A stretch of DNA of 64,000 nt from Comamonas odontotermitis (GCF_020080045.1 NZ_CP083451.1:620001-684000), one strand, 5' to 3'. Shown: positions 28,972 through 40,892, counted from the first letter of the stretch. Made by a program: numbers and translations. The notes: a model not told the origin generated them from the letters alone.

Positions 28972-30693
28972 TCAGTGCCCGGAGGCACCCGCTGCACCCA
29001 GGCCGGTTTCGGAGCGCACCTGCTGCGCGGCGAATGCATCGCGTTCCTTGGCTGCCTGGGCGCTCTTGTCCAGCACCGAGAACAGCCAGACGCCGACGAA
29101 GCCGATGGTCATCGAGAAGAGTGCGGGCGAGGTGTAGGGGAACCAGGCCGAGCCCTTGGGGTAGCCCAGCGTTGCTTCCCACACCGAGGGCGAGACGATG
29201 GTGAGCGCCACTGATGAGATCAAGCCCAGAAAGCCGCCGATCACCGCACCACGGGTGGTGCAGCCCTTCCACAGCACCGACAGCAGCAGTACCGGGAAGT
29301 TGGCCGAAGCCGCCACCGCGAAGGCCAGTGACACCATGAAGGCGATGTTCTGCTTTTCGAACACGATGCCCAGCAGCACCGCGATGATGCCCAGGGCCAG
29401 GGTGGTGATGCGGGAGACGCGCAGCTCCGAAGCGCTGTCAGCCTTGCCATGCTTGAATACGGTGGCATACAGGTCGTGCGAGACGGCAGAGGCGCCCGAC
29501 AGCGTCAGGCCAGCAACGACCGCCAGGATGGTGGCGAAGGCAACGGCCGAGATGAAGCCGTAGAACACATCGCCGCCCACGCTCTTGGCTACCAGCACGG
29601 CTGCCATGTTGGCGGTGCCGGCGCCGCCCTTGATCACACCCTTGGCGGTATCGGCCAATTCAGGGTTGGTCAGTACCATGGTGATGGCGCCGAAGCCGAT
29701 GATGAAGATGACGATGTAGAAATAGCCGATCCAGGTGGTGGCCCAGAACACACTCTTGCGCGCTTCCTTGGCATCAGGCACGGTGAAGAAGCGCATCAGA
29801 ATGTGGGGCAGGCCCAGCGTGCCGAACATCAATGCCATGCCGAAGCTGATGGCAGAGATCGGGTCCTTGATGAAGCCGCCCGGCCCCATGATCGACAGGC
29901 CCAGCTTGGCAGCCAGATCGGGCGCCGCGCCGCCATTGGTGGCAATCTCGGTCTTGACGCGCACGCCGTCGGCAAACAGCTTTTCGAGGCTGAAGCCATA
30001 GTGGGCCATGATCATGAAGGCCATGAAGGTGACGCCCGCCAGCAGCAGGCAGGCCTTGATGATCTGCACCCAGGTCGTGGCCGTCATGCCGCCGAACAGT
30101 ACGTAGATCATCATCAGCGCGCCTACCAGCACTACGGCGATCCAGTAGTCCAGGCCGAACAGCAGCTTGATCAGCTGGCCGGCGCCCACCATCTGGGCAA
30201 TCAGGTAGAAGGCCACCACCACCAGCGTGCCGCTGGCCGCAAAGGCGCGGAACGGGCCTTGCGCAAAGCGATAGCCCGCCACATCGGCAAAGGTGAATTT
30301 TCCCAGGTTGCGCAGCCGCTCGGCCAGCAGGAAGGTCAGGATCGGCCAGCCCACCAGAAATCCGATGGAGTAGATCAGTCCGTCATAGCCGCTGGCCATG
30401 ACCGATGCCGAAATGCCCAGAAAGGATGCGGCCGACATGTAGTCACCTGCGATGGCGAGGCCATTCTGGAAGCCGGTGATGCCGCCGCCAGCGGTGTAGA
30501 AGTCAGCTGCCGACCGCGTCTTGGACGCTGCCCACTTGGTGATCCACAGCGTTCCTGCTACGAAGGCCACGAAGAGGATGATGGCCGTCCAGTTGGTGGC
30601 CTGTTTGGCGGTTTCGCCGACATCGCCGCCAGCGGCATGTGCGGCACCTGCCATGGCCAGTGCAGCGGGAAGAATGAGATTGCGGATGTTCAT
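28972..30693 (-). CDS. actP: Cation/acetate symporter ActP
   Basis: 573 residues of the sodium:solute symporter family. The N-terminus has a cleavable-looking signal segment ([13 protein letters not shown]). About 13 membrane helices follow, with [37 protein letters not shown] and [23 protein letters not shown] blocks typical of ActP. It imports acetate and other short carboxylates. Its start overlaps the stop of the upstream DUF485 gene by four bases, the conserved yjcH-actP arrangement. Confidence 0.95.
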   Translation of the reverse strand: MNIRNLILPAALAMAGAAHAAGGDVGETAKQATNWTAIILFVAFVAGTLWITKWAASKTRSAADFYTAGGGITGFQNGLAIAGDYMSAASFLGISASVMASGYDGLIYSIGFLVGWPILTFLLAERLRNLGKFTFADVAGYRFAQGPFRAFAASGTLVVVAFYLIAQMVGAGQLIKLLFGLDYWIAVVLVGALMMIYVLFGGMTATTWVQIIKACLLLAGVTFMAFMIMAHYGFSLEKLFADGVRVKTEIATNGGAAPDLAAKLGLSIMGPGGFIKDPISAISFGMALMFGTLGLPHILMRFFTVPDAKEARKSVFWATTWIGYFYIVIFIIGFGAITMVLTNPELADTAKGVIKGGAGTANMAAVLVAKSVGGDVFYGFISAVAFATILAVVAGLTLSGASAVSHDLYATVFKHGKADSASELRVSRITTLALGIIAVLLGIVFEKQNIAFMVSLAFAVAASANFPVLLLSVLWKGCTTRGAVIGGFLGLISSVALTIVSPSVWEATLGYPKGSAWFPYTSPALFSMTIGFVGVWLFSVLDKSAQAAKERDAFAAQQVRSETGLGAAGASGH

Positions 30694-30998
30694 TGGGCGA
30701 CGTCCTTGAGGATTTGCTGCGTCATGGCGTCGTACTCGGTGTTGGCGCGCCGCACATAGATGCCGGTGATGAGGACGGTGAAGATGATCACGCCCAGGGC
30801 AATGGGGATGCCCAAGGTAGTGACGCCTGTGCCCAGGGGCTTGGCGAGGAATTCCTTGTCAAAGGCGATGAGCCCGATATAGCCGTAGTAGACGACCAGC
30901 ATCAGGATGGTGAGCGTCCAGCCGAAGGCATTGCGCTTGCGCTTGAGTTCCTGGTACCGGGGATTGGCTTGGATTTTGGCAACGACGGGGTCGTTCAT
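30690..30998 (-). CDS. yjcH: DUF485 membrane protein (YjcH-like)
   Basis: 102 residues with two hydrophobic helices ([20 protein letters not shown] and [17 protein letters not shown]), preceded by [12 protein letters not shown]. This is the standard small partner encoded directly upstream of ActP; its role is not established. The start at 30998 follows GGAGACACAAC. Confidence 0.93.
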   Translation of the reverse strand: MNDPVVAKIQANPRYQELKRKRNAFGWTLTILMLVVYYGYIGLIAFDKEFLAKPLGTGVTTLGIPIALGVIIFTVLITGIYVRRANTEYDAMTQQILKDVAQ

Positions 30999-31275
30999 GT
31001 TGTGTCTCCAATGAGTGGACCGCATGGGGCGCAGCAATTGAATTGCTGCGTCCATTGGATTCTGGAAAGTACAACTGACGAACCGCTTACGAACCTGCCC
31101 GGGTTCGCCCCTGCAACAGGTGGGCTGCGGGTAAGTCCTGATGAAAAAAGAATGTTTGTAACTGGGTGTGAGATGTTTTTGTAAGGAGTTAGTCAGCAAT
31201 CGTCCGGATAGTGCATCTCGGGCGATGCCCCGTTGCGTTGTCCACCCTAGCGACAGAAAAATTCAGGAGACATCT

Positions 31276-32934
31276 ATGGCAACCAGTGCAGCAGCACGGC
31301 CGATGACGAAGGAAGAGCGCAAGGTCATCTTCGCCTCGTCACTCGGTACCGTTTTTGAGTGGTACGACTTCTATCTCTACGGTTCACTGGCGGCCATCAT
31401 CGCCAAGCAGTTCTTTTCGGGGCTCGATCCTACTTCTGCCTTCATTTTTGCGCTGCTGGCATTCGCCGCAGGCTTTATCGTGCGGCCGTTCGGCGCGCTG
31501 GTGTTTGGCCGCCTGGGGGACATGATCGGTCGCAAGTACACCTTTCTGGTCACCATCCTGCTGATGGGCGCCTCGACCTTCATCGTCGGTATCCTGCCCA
31601 ACTACGCCAGCATTGGCGTAGCCGCTCCCATCATCCTGATCGTGCTGCGCATGCTGCAAGGTCTGGCATTGGGTGGCGAGTATGGCGGCGCGGCAACCTA
31701 TGTGGCCGAGCATGCGCCGCATGGCAAACGGGGCGCCTACACCTCATGGATTCAGACCACGGCAACGCTGGGCCTGTTCATGTCGCTGCTGGTGATTCTG
31801 GGCACACGCACTGCAATGGGCGAGCCTGCCTTCAATGACTGGGGCTGGCGCATTCCGTTCCTGGTGTCGATCGTCCTGCTGGGTGTGTCGGTGTGGATTC
31901 GCATGACCTTGTCGGAGTCGCCCGCGTTCCAGCGCATGAAGGCGGAAGGCAAGACCTCCAAGGCACCTCTGAAGGAATCCTTTGGCCAGTGGAAGAACCT
32001 GAAGATCGTGATCCTGGCGTTGGTGGGGCTGACTGCTGGCCAGGCGGTGGTTTGGTACTCCGGTCAGTTCTACTCGCTGTTCTTCCTGACGCAGCAACTG
32101 AAGGTGGATGCAGTGACCGCCAATCTGATGATTGCCGTGGCCCTGCTGATCGCTACGCCGTTCTTCGTGATCTTTGGTTCGCTGTCCGACAGGATCGGCC
32201 GCAAGCCCATCATCATGGCTGGCTGTCTGCTGGCGGTGCTGACCTATTTCCCCGTGTTCAAGATGCTGACCGAAGCGGCCAATCCGGATCTGGCAGCGGC
32301 GCAGGCGAGGAACAAGGTGGTGGTGGTGGCCAATCCGGCCGAATGCTCCTTCCAGTTCAACCCCACAGGCACCTCCAAGTTCACCAGCTCCTGCGACGTG
32401 GCCAAGCAGTTGCTGGCTGCCAACTCGGTGAGCTATGAAACCGAAGCGGCGCCTGCTGGCACGGCTGCGGTCATCAAGATCGGCAACGATGTGATTCCGA
32501 GCTACAGCGCAGCGGGCCTCCCAGGCGATGAGCTGAAAGCCAAGGACGCGGCTTTCAAGAAGGCCGTGGCGGAAACCCTGGCCAAGGACGGCTACCCCAC
32601 CAAGGCAGACCCTGCCAAGATGAACAAAGTGCTGATGGTGGTGCTGCTGACCTACCTGGTGATTCTGGTAACCATGGTGTACGGGCCGATTGCAGCCATG
32701 CTGGTGGAAATGTTCCCGACCCGCATCCGCTACACCTCCATGTCGCTGCCCTATCACATCGGCAATGGCTGGTTTGGCGGGCTGTTGCCTACCACGGCGT
32801 TCGCCATCGTGGCGCAGACTGGCAATATGTACAACGGGCTGTGGTACCCGATCATCATTGCCGGTATCACCTTCGTGATCGGAACGCTCTTCATCCGCGA
32901 AACCAAGGATGTGGATATTTACGCAGACGACTGA
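31276..32934 (+). CDS. MFS metabolite:H+ symporter with a large internal loop
   Basis: 552 residues. N-terminal helices carry FEWYDFYLYGSLA, the MFS loop motif GRLGDMIGRKYTF and LQGLALGGEYGGAATYVAEHAP, typical of the ShiA/ProP-type metabolite:H+ symporters. Between about residues 336 and 448 there is a hydrophilic insertion of about 110 residues, with cysteines at about 357 and 373, where ordinary family members have a short loop. Helices resume at MVVLLTYLVILVTMVYGPIAAM. The start follows CAGGAGACATCT. The substrate is unknown; divergence from the acetate permease operon suggests a carboxylate. Confidence 0.9.
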   Translation: MATSAAARPMTKEERKVIFASSLGTVFEWYDFYLYGSLAAIIAKQFFSGLDPTSAFIFALLAFAAGFIVRPFGALVFGRLGDMIGRKYTFLVTILLMGASTFIVGILPNYASIGVAAPIILIVLRMLQGLALGGEYGGAATYVAEHAPHGKRGAYTSWIQTTATLGLFMSLLVILGTRTAMGEPAFNDWGWRIPFLVSIVLLGVSVWIRMTLSESPAFQRMKAEGKTSKAPLKESFGQWKNLKIVILALVGLTAGQAVVWYSGQFYSLFFLTQQLKVDAVTANLMIAVALLIATPFFVIFGSLSDRIGRKPIIMAGCLLAVLTYFPVFKMLTEAANPDLAAAQARNKVVVVANPAECSFQFNPTGTSKFTSSCDVAKQLLAANSVSYETEAAPAGTAAVIKIGNDVIPSYSAAGLPGDELKAKDAAFKKAVAETLAKDGYPTKADPAKMNKVLMVVLLTYLVILVTMVYGPIAAMLVEMFPTRIRYTSMSLPYHIGNGWFGGLLPTTAFAIVAQTGNMYNGLWYPIIIAGITFVIGTLFIRETKDVDIYADD

Positions 32935-32993
32935 TCTGCTTTCAAACAGGCGGTATTGGGAAGGCGCGAGAAGTGCCTCCTGATGCATACAAG

Positions 32994-33017
32994 AACAGCG
33001 CCTTCGGGCGCTGTTTT
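32994..33017 (+). terminator. Terminator after the MFS gene
   Basis: AACAGCGCC and GGCGCTGTT pair around a TTCG tetraloop, followed by TT. The remaining bases to the porin start (33018-33242) form the porin leader; they hold a CTGTATCTACAG palindrome at 33179-33190 but no recognised gene. Confidence 0.8.
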
Positions 33018-33242
33018 CATTGCGGCACCTTGCTGAGGACGTTTCTAATGGTTAATACTAGGAATGTCATCAAACTGTGGTAGCAACGCGTCACTCTTCC
33101 AAAAACACTCTGACAAATCACTGGCTTCCTCAGGCCTCCCGCCTAAAATTTGCAAGCTATGCAAAGCAATGCGTCAATCTGTATCTACAGTTGCCGCCTG
33201 TGCGATGCACAAAAATTCAATAACCCATCTCCCGAGGACTCT

Positions 33243-34256
33243 ATGCGCACCCTGAACCGTTTGATGATTGCAGGCCTGGCAATTGCCGGCTCCACCGCCG
33301 CTCTGGCTCAAAGCAGCGTACAAGTGTATGGCCGTATCAACACCACAGTGGAACGCCAAAAGGCGGGTGACGAAACGACCACGGGTCTGTACAACAACTC
33401 GTCGCGTATCGGTTTCATGGGCACGGAAGACCTGGGTGGCGGCCTGAAGGCTGGCTTCGTGCTGGAATCGGGTTTTGCCTCGGATACCGGCGCTGGCAAC
33501 TCGGGCGGCGGCATGAGCTTCAACCGTCAGAGCGAAGTGAATCTGTCGGGCAACTTCGGTCAGATCCGTCTGGGCCACTGGACGCCTTCTTCGTACTTCG
33601 CTACGGCCGACTACATCAGCATGCACAACCACGACACGGGTTCGTCGGCTGATGCCTTCTACGCCTATGTGTCGAACGACGGCAAGTCGCCTTCCTACAT
33701 CTCCAACGGTGTTGCGTACAAGACGCCTACCTTCGGCGGCTTCAACGTGGAAGTGGCGACGGGCCTGTACGAAAAGAACGCGCAGTTCGGCAACAAGAAC
33801 CTGTACGACGTGGCCGCCAACTATGAAAACGGCCCTCTGGCACTGGGCGCTGGCTACACCAAGCTCGACAACTCGCAGCAGTTCGCGATCCGCGGCTTCT
33901 ACAAGATTGGCTCCAACATCCTGCTGGGCGGCTACGTGCAGCGCAGCAAGAACATGGGCTTTGACCAGGTCTTTGGTGCCGACACCGGTACCCGCACTGC
34001 ATATCGCCTGTCGGGTGCCTACCTGCTGGGCAACAACGAGTTCCACCTGAACGTGGGCAAGGCCGGCAAGATGAAGAACGTGGAAGACAGCTCCGCGCTG
34101 CAGTACACCCTGGGCTACAACTACAACCTGAGCAAGCGCACCAAGGTGTATGGCTACTACACCAAGGTCAACAACAAGGCTGGTGCTTCGTACATGACCG
34201 GCACTGCCGGTGCCGATTTCAGCTCCTTCGCTGTCGGCGTGCGCCACAACTTCTAA
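33243..34256 (+). CDS. Gram-negative porin (Burkholderiales type)
   Basis: 337 residues. A signal peptide of 22-23 residues ends at AALAQ, then SSVQVYGRINTTVE begins the 16-strand trimeric porin barrel. SRIGFMGTEDLGGGLKAGFVLE and the constriction loop region FGQIRLGHWTPS match the family, and the last residue is Phe (VGVRHNF), as BamA recognition requires. It mediates diffusion of small solutes through the outer membrane. The start follows CCGAGGACTCT. Confidence 0.95.
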   Translation: MRTLNRLMIAGLAIAGSTAALAQSSVQVYGRINTTVERQKAGDETTTGLYNNSSRIGFMGTEDLGGGLKAGFVLESGFASDTGAGNSGGGMSFNRQSEVNLSGNFGQIRLGHWTPSSYFATADYISMHNHDTGSSADAFYAYVSNDGKSPSYISNGVAYKTPTFGGFNVEVATGLYEKNAQFGNKNLYDVAANYENGPLALGAGYTKLDNSQQFAIRGFYKIGSNILLGGYVQRSKNMGFDQVFGADTGTRTAYRLSGAYLLGNNEFHLNVGKAGKMKNVEDSSALQYTLGYNYNLSKRTKVYGYYTKVNNKAGASYMTGTAGADFSSFAVGVRHNF

Positions 34257-34285
34257 GTTGCCTGGGCGGCAGAAAGCCGATCCCC

Positions 34286-34320
34286 AAAAAACCCGCATTC
34301 TCAGGAGTGCGGGTTTTTTT
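34286..34320 (+). terminator. Strong terminator after the porin gene
   Basis: AAAAAACCCGCA and TGCGGGTTTTTTT pair around a 10-base loop and end in a run of seven T. Confidence 0.92.
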
Positions 34321-34363
34321 ATGTCCCGGTGTTCAGTGGCTCAGTGGGGATTACTCTCTGAAT

Positions 34364-34379
34364 CTGTAAATATGTACAG
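34364..34379 (+). promoter_or_regulatory. LexA (SOS) box upstream of uvrA
   Basis: CTGTAAATATGTACAG fits the proteobacterial LexA consensus CTGT-N8-ACAG exactly, with an AT-rich core. It lies about 205 bases before the uvrA start, in the 329-base gap after the porin terminator, and no other gene is in that gap. It predicts damage-inducible expression of the tandem UvrA. Confidence 0.82.
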
Positions 34380-34584
34380 TGGTTTTTAGGGCTTTGGTAC
34401 AGGTCTGCTGCGCGTGCCGGTGAACTCCCTAGAATGGTTGCTCTTGGCTTTTTTGGTCTTGTACAGCCGTGCATTCCGATCTGCCTCCGCGTTGCTGCAC
34501 GCTGCTTTTTCAGGTGGATGGCCAGCACGGGTGTCGGGTTGCTTGTGGGAGGCTGTGCTCCGTATTACTGGGTAAATCATCGGT

Positions 34585-37500
34585 ATGGCACAGGAAAATA
34601 TTCGCATCCGTGGTGCGCGTCAGCACAACCTCAAGAATCTGGATCTGGACATTCGCACGGGTGAATTGACGGTGGTGACGGGCCCGAGTGGCTCGGGCAA
34701 ATCGAGCCTGGTGTTCGACACTCTGTATGCCGAAGGCCAGCGCCGCTATGTCGAGACTTTCAGTGCCTATGCGCGCCAGTTTCTCGACCGCATGGACAAG
34801 CCCGCTGTAGACAAGGTCGAGGGCGTTCCCCCCGCCATTGCCATCGACCAGACCAACCCCGTGCGCAGCTCCCGCTCCACTGTGGGCACGATGACGGAGC
34901 TGAACGACCACCTGAAGTTGCTCGTGGCGCGTGCAGGCCATCTGTTTGATCTGCAGACCGCGCTACCGGTGCAGCATGACAGGCCGGAGAGCATCTATGA
35001 ACAGCTGGTGGCGCGCACGCAGGCCGATGATCCGCGCATCGTGATCACCTTCCCGGTCGAGCTGCCTGCCAATACCAGTGCCGAGCAAGTGGAACAGTGG
35101 TTGTCCGCCAGCGGTTTTACGAAGGTGCAGGCTGAGCGTGAAATAGATGCTCCAGCACACAATAGCCAAGCGCAGGATGCTATCAAAAAGAAAGCAAGCG
35201 CCGTCAAGACCAAAGTGGCCAAGGCTGGCAAGGGAGACGCAGCGCCGGAGCGCGTCAAGGTGCTGGATGTGGTGGCCGACCGGTTCCGCATCAGCAAGGC
35301 AGAGAAGGCGCGGGTGATCGAAGCCATTGAAGTGGCGCTCAAGCGCGGCAGCGGCGTGATGACGGTGTACACGATGCCGGATGCCGAAGAGGTGGCCGAA
35401 GCCCGGGAGCCCGTGCTGTGGAAGTTTTCCTCCGGCCTGCATTGCCCGGAAAGCGGTCTGCGCTACCGCGAGCCGATCCCGTCGATGTTCTCGTTCAACT
35501 CCGCCGTGGGTGCCTGCGAGGCCTGCCGGGGATTTGGCCGGGTGATTGGTGTGGACTGGGGTTTGGTCATCCCGAACGAAAAGTTGACGCTACGCACCGG
35601 TGCCATCAAGCCGATCCAGACCCCGGCCTGGAAGGAGATCCAGGACGATCTGATGCGCCATGCCGAAGCGCACGGAATACCGCGCGACACTGCGTGGGCC
35701 AAGATGACGGCCGAGCAGAAGGACTGGGTCATCAACGGCGAAGCGAGCTACAAGGAAGGCAACTGGAGCCGCCAGTGGTACGGTATCCGCCGCTACTTCG
35801 AATACCTGGAAACCAAGGCCTACAAGATGCATATCCGCGTCTTGCTGTCCAAATACCGCAGCTATACGCCATGTCCCACCTGCGGCGGTGCCCGCCTCAA
35901 GACGGAGAGCCTGCTGTGGCGGGTGGGCAGCAAGCAGGATGCCGATGTTGCCTTGCCGCCCGCCAAGCGCTTCATGCCGCGCGGTGTGGGCTGGACGCGT
36001 GCGCAGTTGGAGAATTTGCCGGGCCTGAGCCTGCACGACCTGATGCTGCTGCCCATCGAGCGTCTGCGCGATTTCTTTGCGAGCATGGACATTCGTCGCA
36101 GCAATGATGGTGATGCGCAAGCTCTGAAGCTATTGCACGAAGAAATCACCAACCGCCTCAAATACCTGTGCGATGTGGGCATCGGCTACCTGACGCTGGA
36201 TCGCCAAAGCCGTACCCTCAGCGGTGGCGAGGTGCAGCGCATCAACCTGACGACGGCGCTGGGCACATCGCTGGTCAACACCTTGTTCGTGCTTGATGAG
36301 CCTTCCATCGGGCTGCACCCGCGTGACATGGAGCGCATTACCGTGGCCATGCGGCGCCTGCGCGACGCGGGCAACACCTTGGTGGTGGTCGAGCACGACC
36401 CCGCTGTGATGTTTGCCGCCGACCGCATGATCGACATGGGCCCGGGCCCTGGCGAAAAAGGCGGCCAGATTGTTTTTGATGGCACCACCGCCGAGCTGCG
36501 CCGGGCCGATACCTTGACCGGCGCTTACCTGGGTGGCCGCAAGCAGGTTGGCATGGGTGCCAAGCGGATGGTGACCGAGAGCACGCCGCGCCTGATTCTG
36601 GAAGGCGCGACCGAGCACAACCTGCAGAACGTGTCGGTGGATTTTCCCCTGCAGCGCATGGTCGTCGTGACGGGAGTGTCAGGCTCGGGCAAGTCCACGC
36701 TGATCCAGGACGTGCTGGCGCCTGCGTTGATGCGCCATTTTGGCAAGCCGACCGAATCGGCTGGCGCGCATGAGCGCCTGCTTGGTGCTGATCATCTGGC
36801 CGATGTGGTGTTTGTAGACCAATCCCCCATTGGCAAGACTGCGCGCTCCAACTCCGTCAGCTATGTAGGCGCATGGGACGCCATGCGCGAGCTGTTTGCC
36901 ACGGCACCCCTGTCGCAGCAGCGCGGCTACACCGCATCCAAGTTCAGCTTCAACAGTGGCGATGGGCGCTGCCCAACGTGTGGCGGCTCGGGTTTCGAAC
37001 ATGTGGAGATGCAGTTCCTGTCGGACGTGTACCTGCGCTGCCCCGATTGCAATGGCCAGCGCTACCGGCCCGAGATTCTGGAGGTGCGCATCGAGCGGGA
37101 TGGTCGACTTATGACCGTGGCCGATGTGCTGGAGCTGACCGTGAGCGAAGCTGCCACCCTGTTTGCCAAGGACCGCGACGTGATCCGTGCGCTGCAGCCG
37201 ATTGTGGATGTGGGGCTGGAGTATGTGAAGCTCGGCCAGCCCGTGCCTACGCTCAGCGGCGGTGAGGCACAGCGCCTCAAACTTGCCGGTTTTCTGGCAG
37301 AAGCCGCGAAGAGTGCATCCAAATCCAGGCAACCGGTGGCCAAGAAGGGTACGCTGTTCCTGTTCGATGAGCCCACCACGGGTCTGCACTTTGAAGACAT
37401 CGCCAAGCTGATGCGCGCACTGCGCAAGCTGCTGGAGGCGGGCCACTCGCTGATCGTGATCGAACACAATCTGGACGTGATCCGTGCCAGCGACTGGCTG

Positions 37501-40500
37501 ATTGACCTGGGCCCGGACGCGGGCGACAAGGGTGGCCTGGTGGTGGCCGAGGGCACGCCCGAAGAGGTGCGCAAATCCGGCACCTCGCACACGGCGCAGG
37601 CCTTGCGCGACTACGAGATTGCCATGGCGGGCGGCACCGCAGCCGCCGCGCTGGAGAAATCGCACAGCGTGCAGGAGGCCAAGGCGCTCTATAAAGTAGA
37701 GCGGGAAATGCATGCCAGCGGCGCGCAGACGGCCAAGAATGCCATCGAAATCGTCAACGCCAAGGAGCACAACCTCAAGCACCTCTCTGTCGATATTCCG
37801 CGTGGCAAGTTCAATGTGGTGACGGGCGTGTCCGGCTCGGGTAAATCCACCCTGGCTTTCGACATCCTGTTCAACGAAGGCCAGCGCCGCTATCTGGAGT
37901 CGCTGAACGCCTATGCGCGCTCCATCGTGCAGCCCGCAGGGCGGCCCGAGGTGGATGCGGTCTACGGCATTCCGCCGACCGTGGCCATCGAGCAGCGGCT
38001 CTCGCGCGGAGGACGTAAATCCACGGTGGGCACGACGACCGAGGTCTGGCATTTTCTGCGGCTTCTGTATGTCAAGCTCGGCATCCAGCATTGCACCAAG
38101 GACGGTGCCGCCGTGCAACCGCAAACCCCGGAAAGCATTGCCGCGCAGCTGATGTCGCAGTATCGCGGTCAACTCATTGGCCTGCTGGCGCCGCTGGTGG
38201 TGGCGCGCAAGGGTGTGTATACCGAGCTGGCGGATTGGGCGCGCCCACGCGGCTACACGCATTTGCGTGTGGACGGCCAGTTCCTGCCGACCACGGGCTT
38301 TCCACGGCTGGACCGCTTCAAGGAGCATACGGTGGAGCTGCCGGTGGCCAGCATCAAGGTCACGCCGGATAACGAAGCGCTGCTGCGCGAAAAGCTCACC
38401 GCTGCACTGGAGCTTGGCAAGGGCGTGCTGCACGTGCTCTCGGCCATCGATACGCTCGAATCCGCCATGCAGGCCGGTAGCGATACAGCGGCGATTGGTA
38501 AGCTACAGGTGTTTTCCACCAAGCGGGCCTGCCCGGTGTGCGCCACAAGCTACGCTGAGCTGGATCCGCGCCTGTTCTCATACAACAGCAAGCATGGCTG
38601 GTGCCCCGATTGCGTGGGCACCGGAGTCAAACTCACCAAAGAGCAGCGCAAGGTGTATGACGATTCAGTCATGGCCGAAGACAACCGGGGCCGCGAGCAG
38701 AGCTTTGAAGAACCCGAGGCCGAAGATGTGGGCGAAACCGTCTGCCCCACTTGCCAGGGTACGCGCCTCAATGCCACAGCGCGTGCAGTGCTGTTTCATG
38801 GCAAATCCATTGCCGACATTGCGCAGCTGTCGGTGACCGATGTGCGCCTGTGGGTGGAGAGCCTGCAGTCGGCAGGGCGCATGACCCAGCGAGAAAGCGA
38901 TATCGCGCGCGATCTGGTGCCTGAAATCCACAGCCGCCTGGCGTTCCTGGAAGAAGTCGGCCTGGGCTACCTGACGCTTGACCGTGGCGCACCCACGCTT
39001 TCCGGCGGCGAGGCGCAACGCATCCGGCTGGCCGCGCAACTGGGCAGCAATCTGCAAGGCGTGTGCTATGTGCTCGATGAGCCCACTATCGGCCTGCACG
39101 CCCGTGACAACCATATCCTGCTCAATGCCCTGCACAAGCTGGGTGACAAGGGCAATACGCTGGTCGTTGTGGAGCACGACGAAGACACCATCCGGCGCGC
39201 TGACCACATCATCGACATCGGGCCCAGCGCGGGCAAGCGCGGCGGCCACCTGGTGGCGCAAGGCTCTGCTGCCGATGTGATGGCGGCAGCCGATTCGCAA
39301 ACCGGCCGCTATCTGCTGCATGCGATGCGGCATCCGTTCCAGCCGCGCAGGCTGGTGGCGGGGGTGGTAGAGGCAACGCCTGCCTTGATGGCTGCAGGCG
39401 CAGGCGAAGCAGGCGCAAAGCCCAAAAAACGCACGAAAAAGCAGATGGCCGCGGACGCTGCAGCCGCGTTGGCTGCCGACAGCGCACAGGCCAACGCAGC
39501 GCTGGCAGCACCGGCGCGCGCGGATGATTCCGCGCCGCTGCACTGGCTGACGGTGCTGGGCGCCAAGCTGCACAACTTGCAGAACGTCCAGGTTCGCGTG
39601 CCGCTCAAGCGGCTGGTGGCGGTTACGGGCGTATCGGGTTCGGGCAAATCCACACTGGCGCGCGATGTGCTTCTCAGCAATGTGGCGGCCTGGGTGGGCC
39701 AGCGCTCCACCAAGGCCGGGCGCGATGAAATGGATGCCGGCAAGGCGCCAGCGCTGGTAGGCTGTACGGGCCTGCAAGGCTTTGAAGGCATCGACCGTGT
39801 CCTGGAAGTGGACCAGACCCCGATCGGCAAGACGCCGCGCAGTTGCCCGGCGACCTACATCGGCTTTTGGGACACCATCCGCAAGCTCTTTGCCGAGACC
39901 TTGGAGGCCAAGGCCCGTGGCTATGCTGCCGGGCGCTTCAGCTTCAATACCGGAGAAGGCCGTTGCCCCGGCTGCGAAGGCCAAGGCATGCGCACCATCG
40001 AGATGAGCTTTTTGCCCGATGTGAAAGTGCCTTGTGAAATCTGCCACGGCGCGCGCTTCAACCCTGAGACGCTGGCCGTCACCTGGCGGGGCAAGAGCAT
40101 TGGCGAGGTGCTGCAGATGGAAGTTGACGAGGCGGTGGAGTTTTTTGCCAGCATGCCGAGCATTGCGCACCCGCTGCAACTGCTCAAGGATGTGGGCCTG
40201 GGCTACCTGACGCTGGGACAGCCTTCGCCCACCTTGAGCGGCGGCGAAGCCCAGCGCATCAAGCTGGTGACCGAGCTCACCAAGGTGCGTGACGACATCA
40301 CCCGGCGTGGCAACAAGGTGCCGCATACGCTGTACGTGCTGGACGAACCCACCGTCGGTCTGCACATGGCAGATGTGGACAAGCTCATCAAGGTGCTGCA
40401 CCGCCTGGTCGATGGCGGCCACAGCGTGGTGGTGATCGAACACGATCTGGATGTGATCGCCGAAGCCGACTGGGTGATCGACCTGGGCCCGGAAGGCGGC

Positions 40501-40602
40501 AAGGACGGTGGCCGCATTGTGGCCACGGGCACTCCGGAAGATCTGGTTCAGATTGGTACGCACACTGGCAAGGCGTTGGCTCCCGTGCTGGCTCGCACCT
40601 AG
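34585..40602 (+). CDS. uvrA: Tandem (double-length) UvrA excinuclease subunit
   Basis: 2005 residues, roughly twice an ordinary UvrA. Each half is a complete UvrA-like unit. Walker A motifs GPSGSGKSS (about residue 33) and GVSGSGKST (about 694) belong to half 1; GVSGSGKST at about 1080 and 1680 belong to half 2. Each half also has LSGGE signatures and DEPT/DEPS Walker B motifs. Zn modules CPTCGGSG...CPDCNGQ and CPGCEGQG...CEICHGA are intact. The first Zn module of half 1 has lost a cysteine (CPESG), while half 2 keeps CPVCATS and CPDCVG. A Lys/Ala-rich linker occupies about residues 1605-1655. UvrA scans DNA and loads UvrB in nucleotide excision repair. Whether this protein replaces or supplements a standard UvrA cannot be told from the window. 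Confidence 0.93.
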   Translation: MAQENIRIRGARQHNLKNLDLDIRTGELTVVTGPSGSGKSSLVFDTLYAEGQRRYVETFSAYARQFLDRMDKPAVDKVEGVPPAIAIDQTNPVRSSRSTVGTMTELNDHLKLLVARAGHLFDLQTALPVQHDRPESIYEQLVARTQADDPRIVITFPVELPANTSAEQVEQWLSASGFTKVQAEREIDAPAHNSQAQDAIKKKASAVKTKVAKAGKGDAAPERVKVLDVVADRFRISKAEKARVIEAIEVALKRGSGVMTVYTMPDAEEVAEAREPVLWKFSSGLHCPESGLRYREPIPSMFSFNSAVGACEACRGFGRVIGVDWGLVIPNEKLTLRTGAIKPIQTPAWKEIQDDLMRHAEAHGIPRDTAWAKMTAEQKDWVINGEASYKEGNWSRQWYGIRRYFEYLETKAYKMHIRVLLSKYRSYTPCPTCGGARLKTESLLWRVGSKQDADVALPPAKRFMPRGVGWTRAQLENLPGLSLHDLMLLPIERLRDFFASMDIRRSNDGDAQALKLLHEEITNRLKYLCDVGIGYLTLDRQSRTLSGGEVQRINLTTALGTSLVNTLFVLDEPSIGLHPRDMERITVAMRRLRDAGNTLVVVEHDPAVMFAADRMIDMGPGPGEKGGQIVFDGTTAELRRADTLTGAYLGGRKQVGMGAKRMVTESTPRLILEGATEHNLQNVSVDFPLQRMVVVTGVSGSGKSTLIQDVLAPALMRHFGKPTESAGAHERLLGADHLADVVFVDQSPIGKTARSNSVSYVGAWDAMRELFATAPLSQQRGYTASKFSFNSGDGRCPTCGGSGFEHVEMQFLSDVYLRCPDCNGQRYRPEILEVRIERDGRLMTVADVLELTVSEAATLFAKDRDVIRALQPIVDVGLEYVKLGQPVPTLSGGEAQRLKLAGFLAEAAKSASKSRQPVAKKGTLFLFDEPTTGLHFEDIAKLMRALRKLLEAGHSLIVIEHNLDVIRASDWLIDLGPDAGDKGGLVVAEGTPEEVRKSGTSHTAQALRDYEIAMAGGTAAAALEKSHSVQEAKALYKVEREMHASGAQTAKNAIEIVNAKEHNLKHLSVDIPRGKFNVVTGVSGSGKSTLAFDILFNEGQRRYLESLNAYARSIVQPAGRPEVDAVYGIPPTVAIEQRLSRGGRKSTVGTTTEVWHFLRLLYVKLGIQHCTKDGAAVQPQTPESIAAQLMSQYRGQLIGLLAPLVVARKGVYTELADWARPRGYTHLRVDGQFLPTTGFPRLDRFKEHTVELPVASIKVTPDNEALLREKLTAALELGKGVLHVLSAIDTLESAMQAGSDTAAIGKLQVFSTKRACPVCATSYAELDPRLFSYNSKHGWCPDCVGTGVKLTKEQRKVYDDSVMAEDNRGREQSFEEPEAEDVGETVCPTCQGTRLNATARAVLFHGKSIADIAQLSVTDVRLWVESLQSAGRMTQRESDIARDLVPEIHSRLAFLEEVGLGYLTLDRGAPTLSGGEAQRIRLAAQLGSNLQGVCYVLDEPTIGLHARDNHILLNALHKLGDKGNTLVVVEHDEDTIRRADHIIDIGPSAGKRGGHLVAQGSAADVMAAADSQTGRYLLHAMRHPFQPRRLVAGVVEATPALMAAGAGEAGAKPKKRTKKQMAADAAAALAADSAQANAALAAPARADDSAPLHWLTVLGAKLHNLQNVQVRVPLKRLVAVTGVSGSGKSTLARDVLLSNVAAWVGQRSTKAGRDEMDAGKAPALVGCTGLQGFEGIDRVLEVDQTPIGKTPRSCPATYIGFWDTIRKLFAETLEAKARGYAAGRFSFNTGEGRCPGCEGQGMRTIEMSFLPDVKVPCEICHGARFNPETLAVTWRGKSIGEVLQMEVDEAVEFFASMPSIAHPLQLLKDVGLGYLTLGQPSPTLSGGEAQRIKLVTELTKVRDDITRRGNKVPHTLYVLDEPTVGLHMADVDKLIKVLHRLVDGGHSVVVIEHDLDVIAEADWVIDLGPEGGKDGGRIVATGTPEDLVQIGTHTGKALAPVLART

Positions 40603-40716
40603 AGCGCACAGGGCACGGATGGCAGGTTTTCAGGCTGCGCTCCTGGCTGACAGGGCGCAGCGCTGTATTGTGGGCACAATGGGGAGCCCTTTTGCGATGC
40701 AGCCGAGGTACGTATC

Positions 40717-40827
40717 ATGACCATAGACCCGAAGCACCCGGGCCAGCCGCCCATACAAGACCCGCCACCGCAGCCCGTGCCGCCGCCGGTTCCTGTTCCC
40801 GGGGTGCCGGAGCCCATCGCGGATTGA
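40717..40827 (+). CDS. Proline-rich 36-residue microprotein candidate
   Basis: ATG to TGA encodes 36 residues, about 45 percent proline (GQPPIQDPPPQPVPPPVP), with acidic ends (MTIDPKHPG and EPIAD). GAGG lies eight bases upstream of the ATG. A palindrome ATTGTGGGCACAAT at 40667-40680 sits upstream and includes a CACAAT -10-like hexamer. No family is recognised. It could be a real small protein or a chance ORF between uvrA and tctD. Confidence 0.45.
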   Translation: MTIDPKHPGQPPIQDPPPQPVPPPVPVPGVPEPIAD

Positions 40828-40892
40828 TGCGGGTGGGCGCCGCCGTATGATGCGGTGGTTATTCGATCTCCCCGGAAATCTACAACACCACC

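Noticed and set aside
33179..33190. CTGTATCTACAG palindrome upstream of the porin as a LexA box
   Set aside because: A LexA box needs eight bases between CTGT and ACAG; only four are present here.
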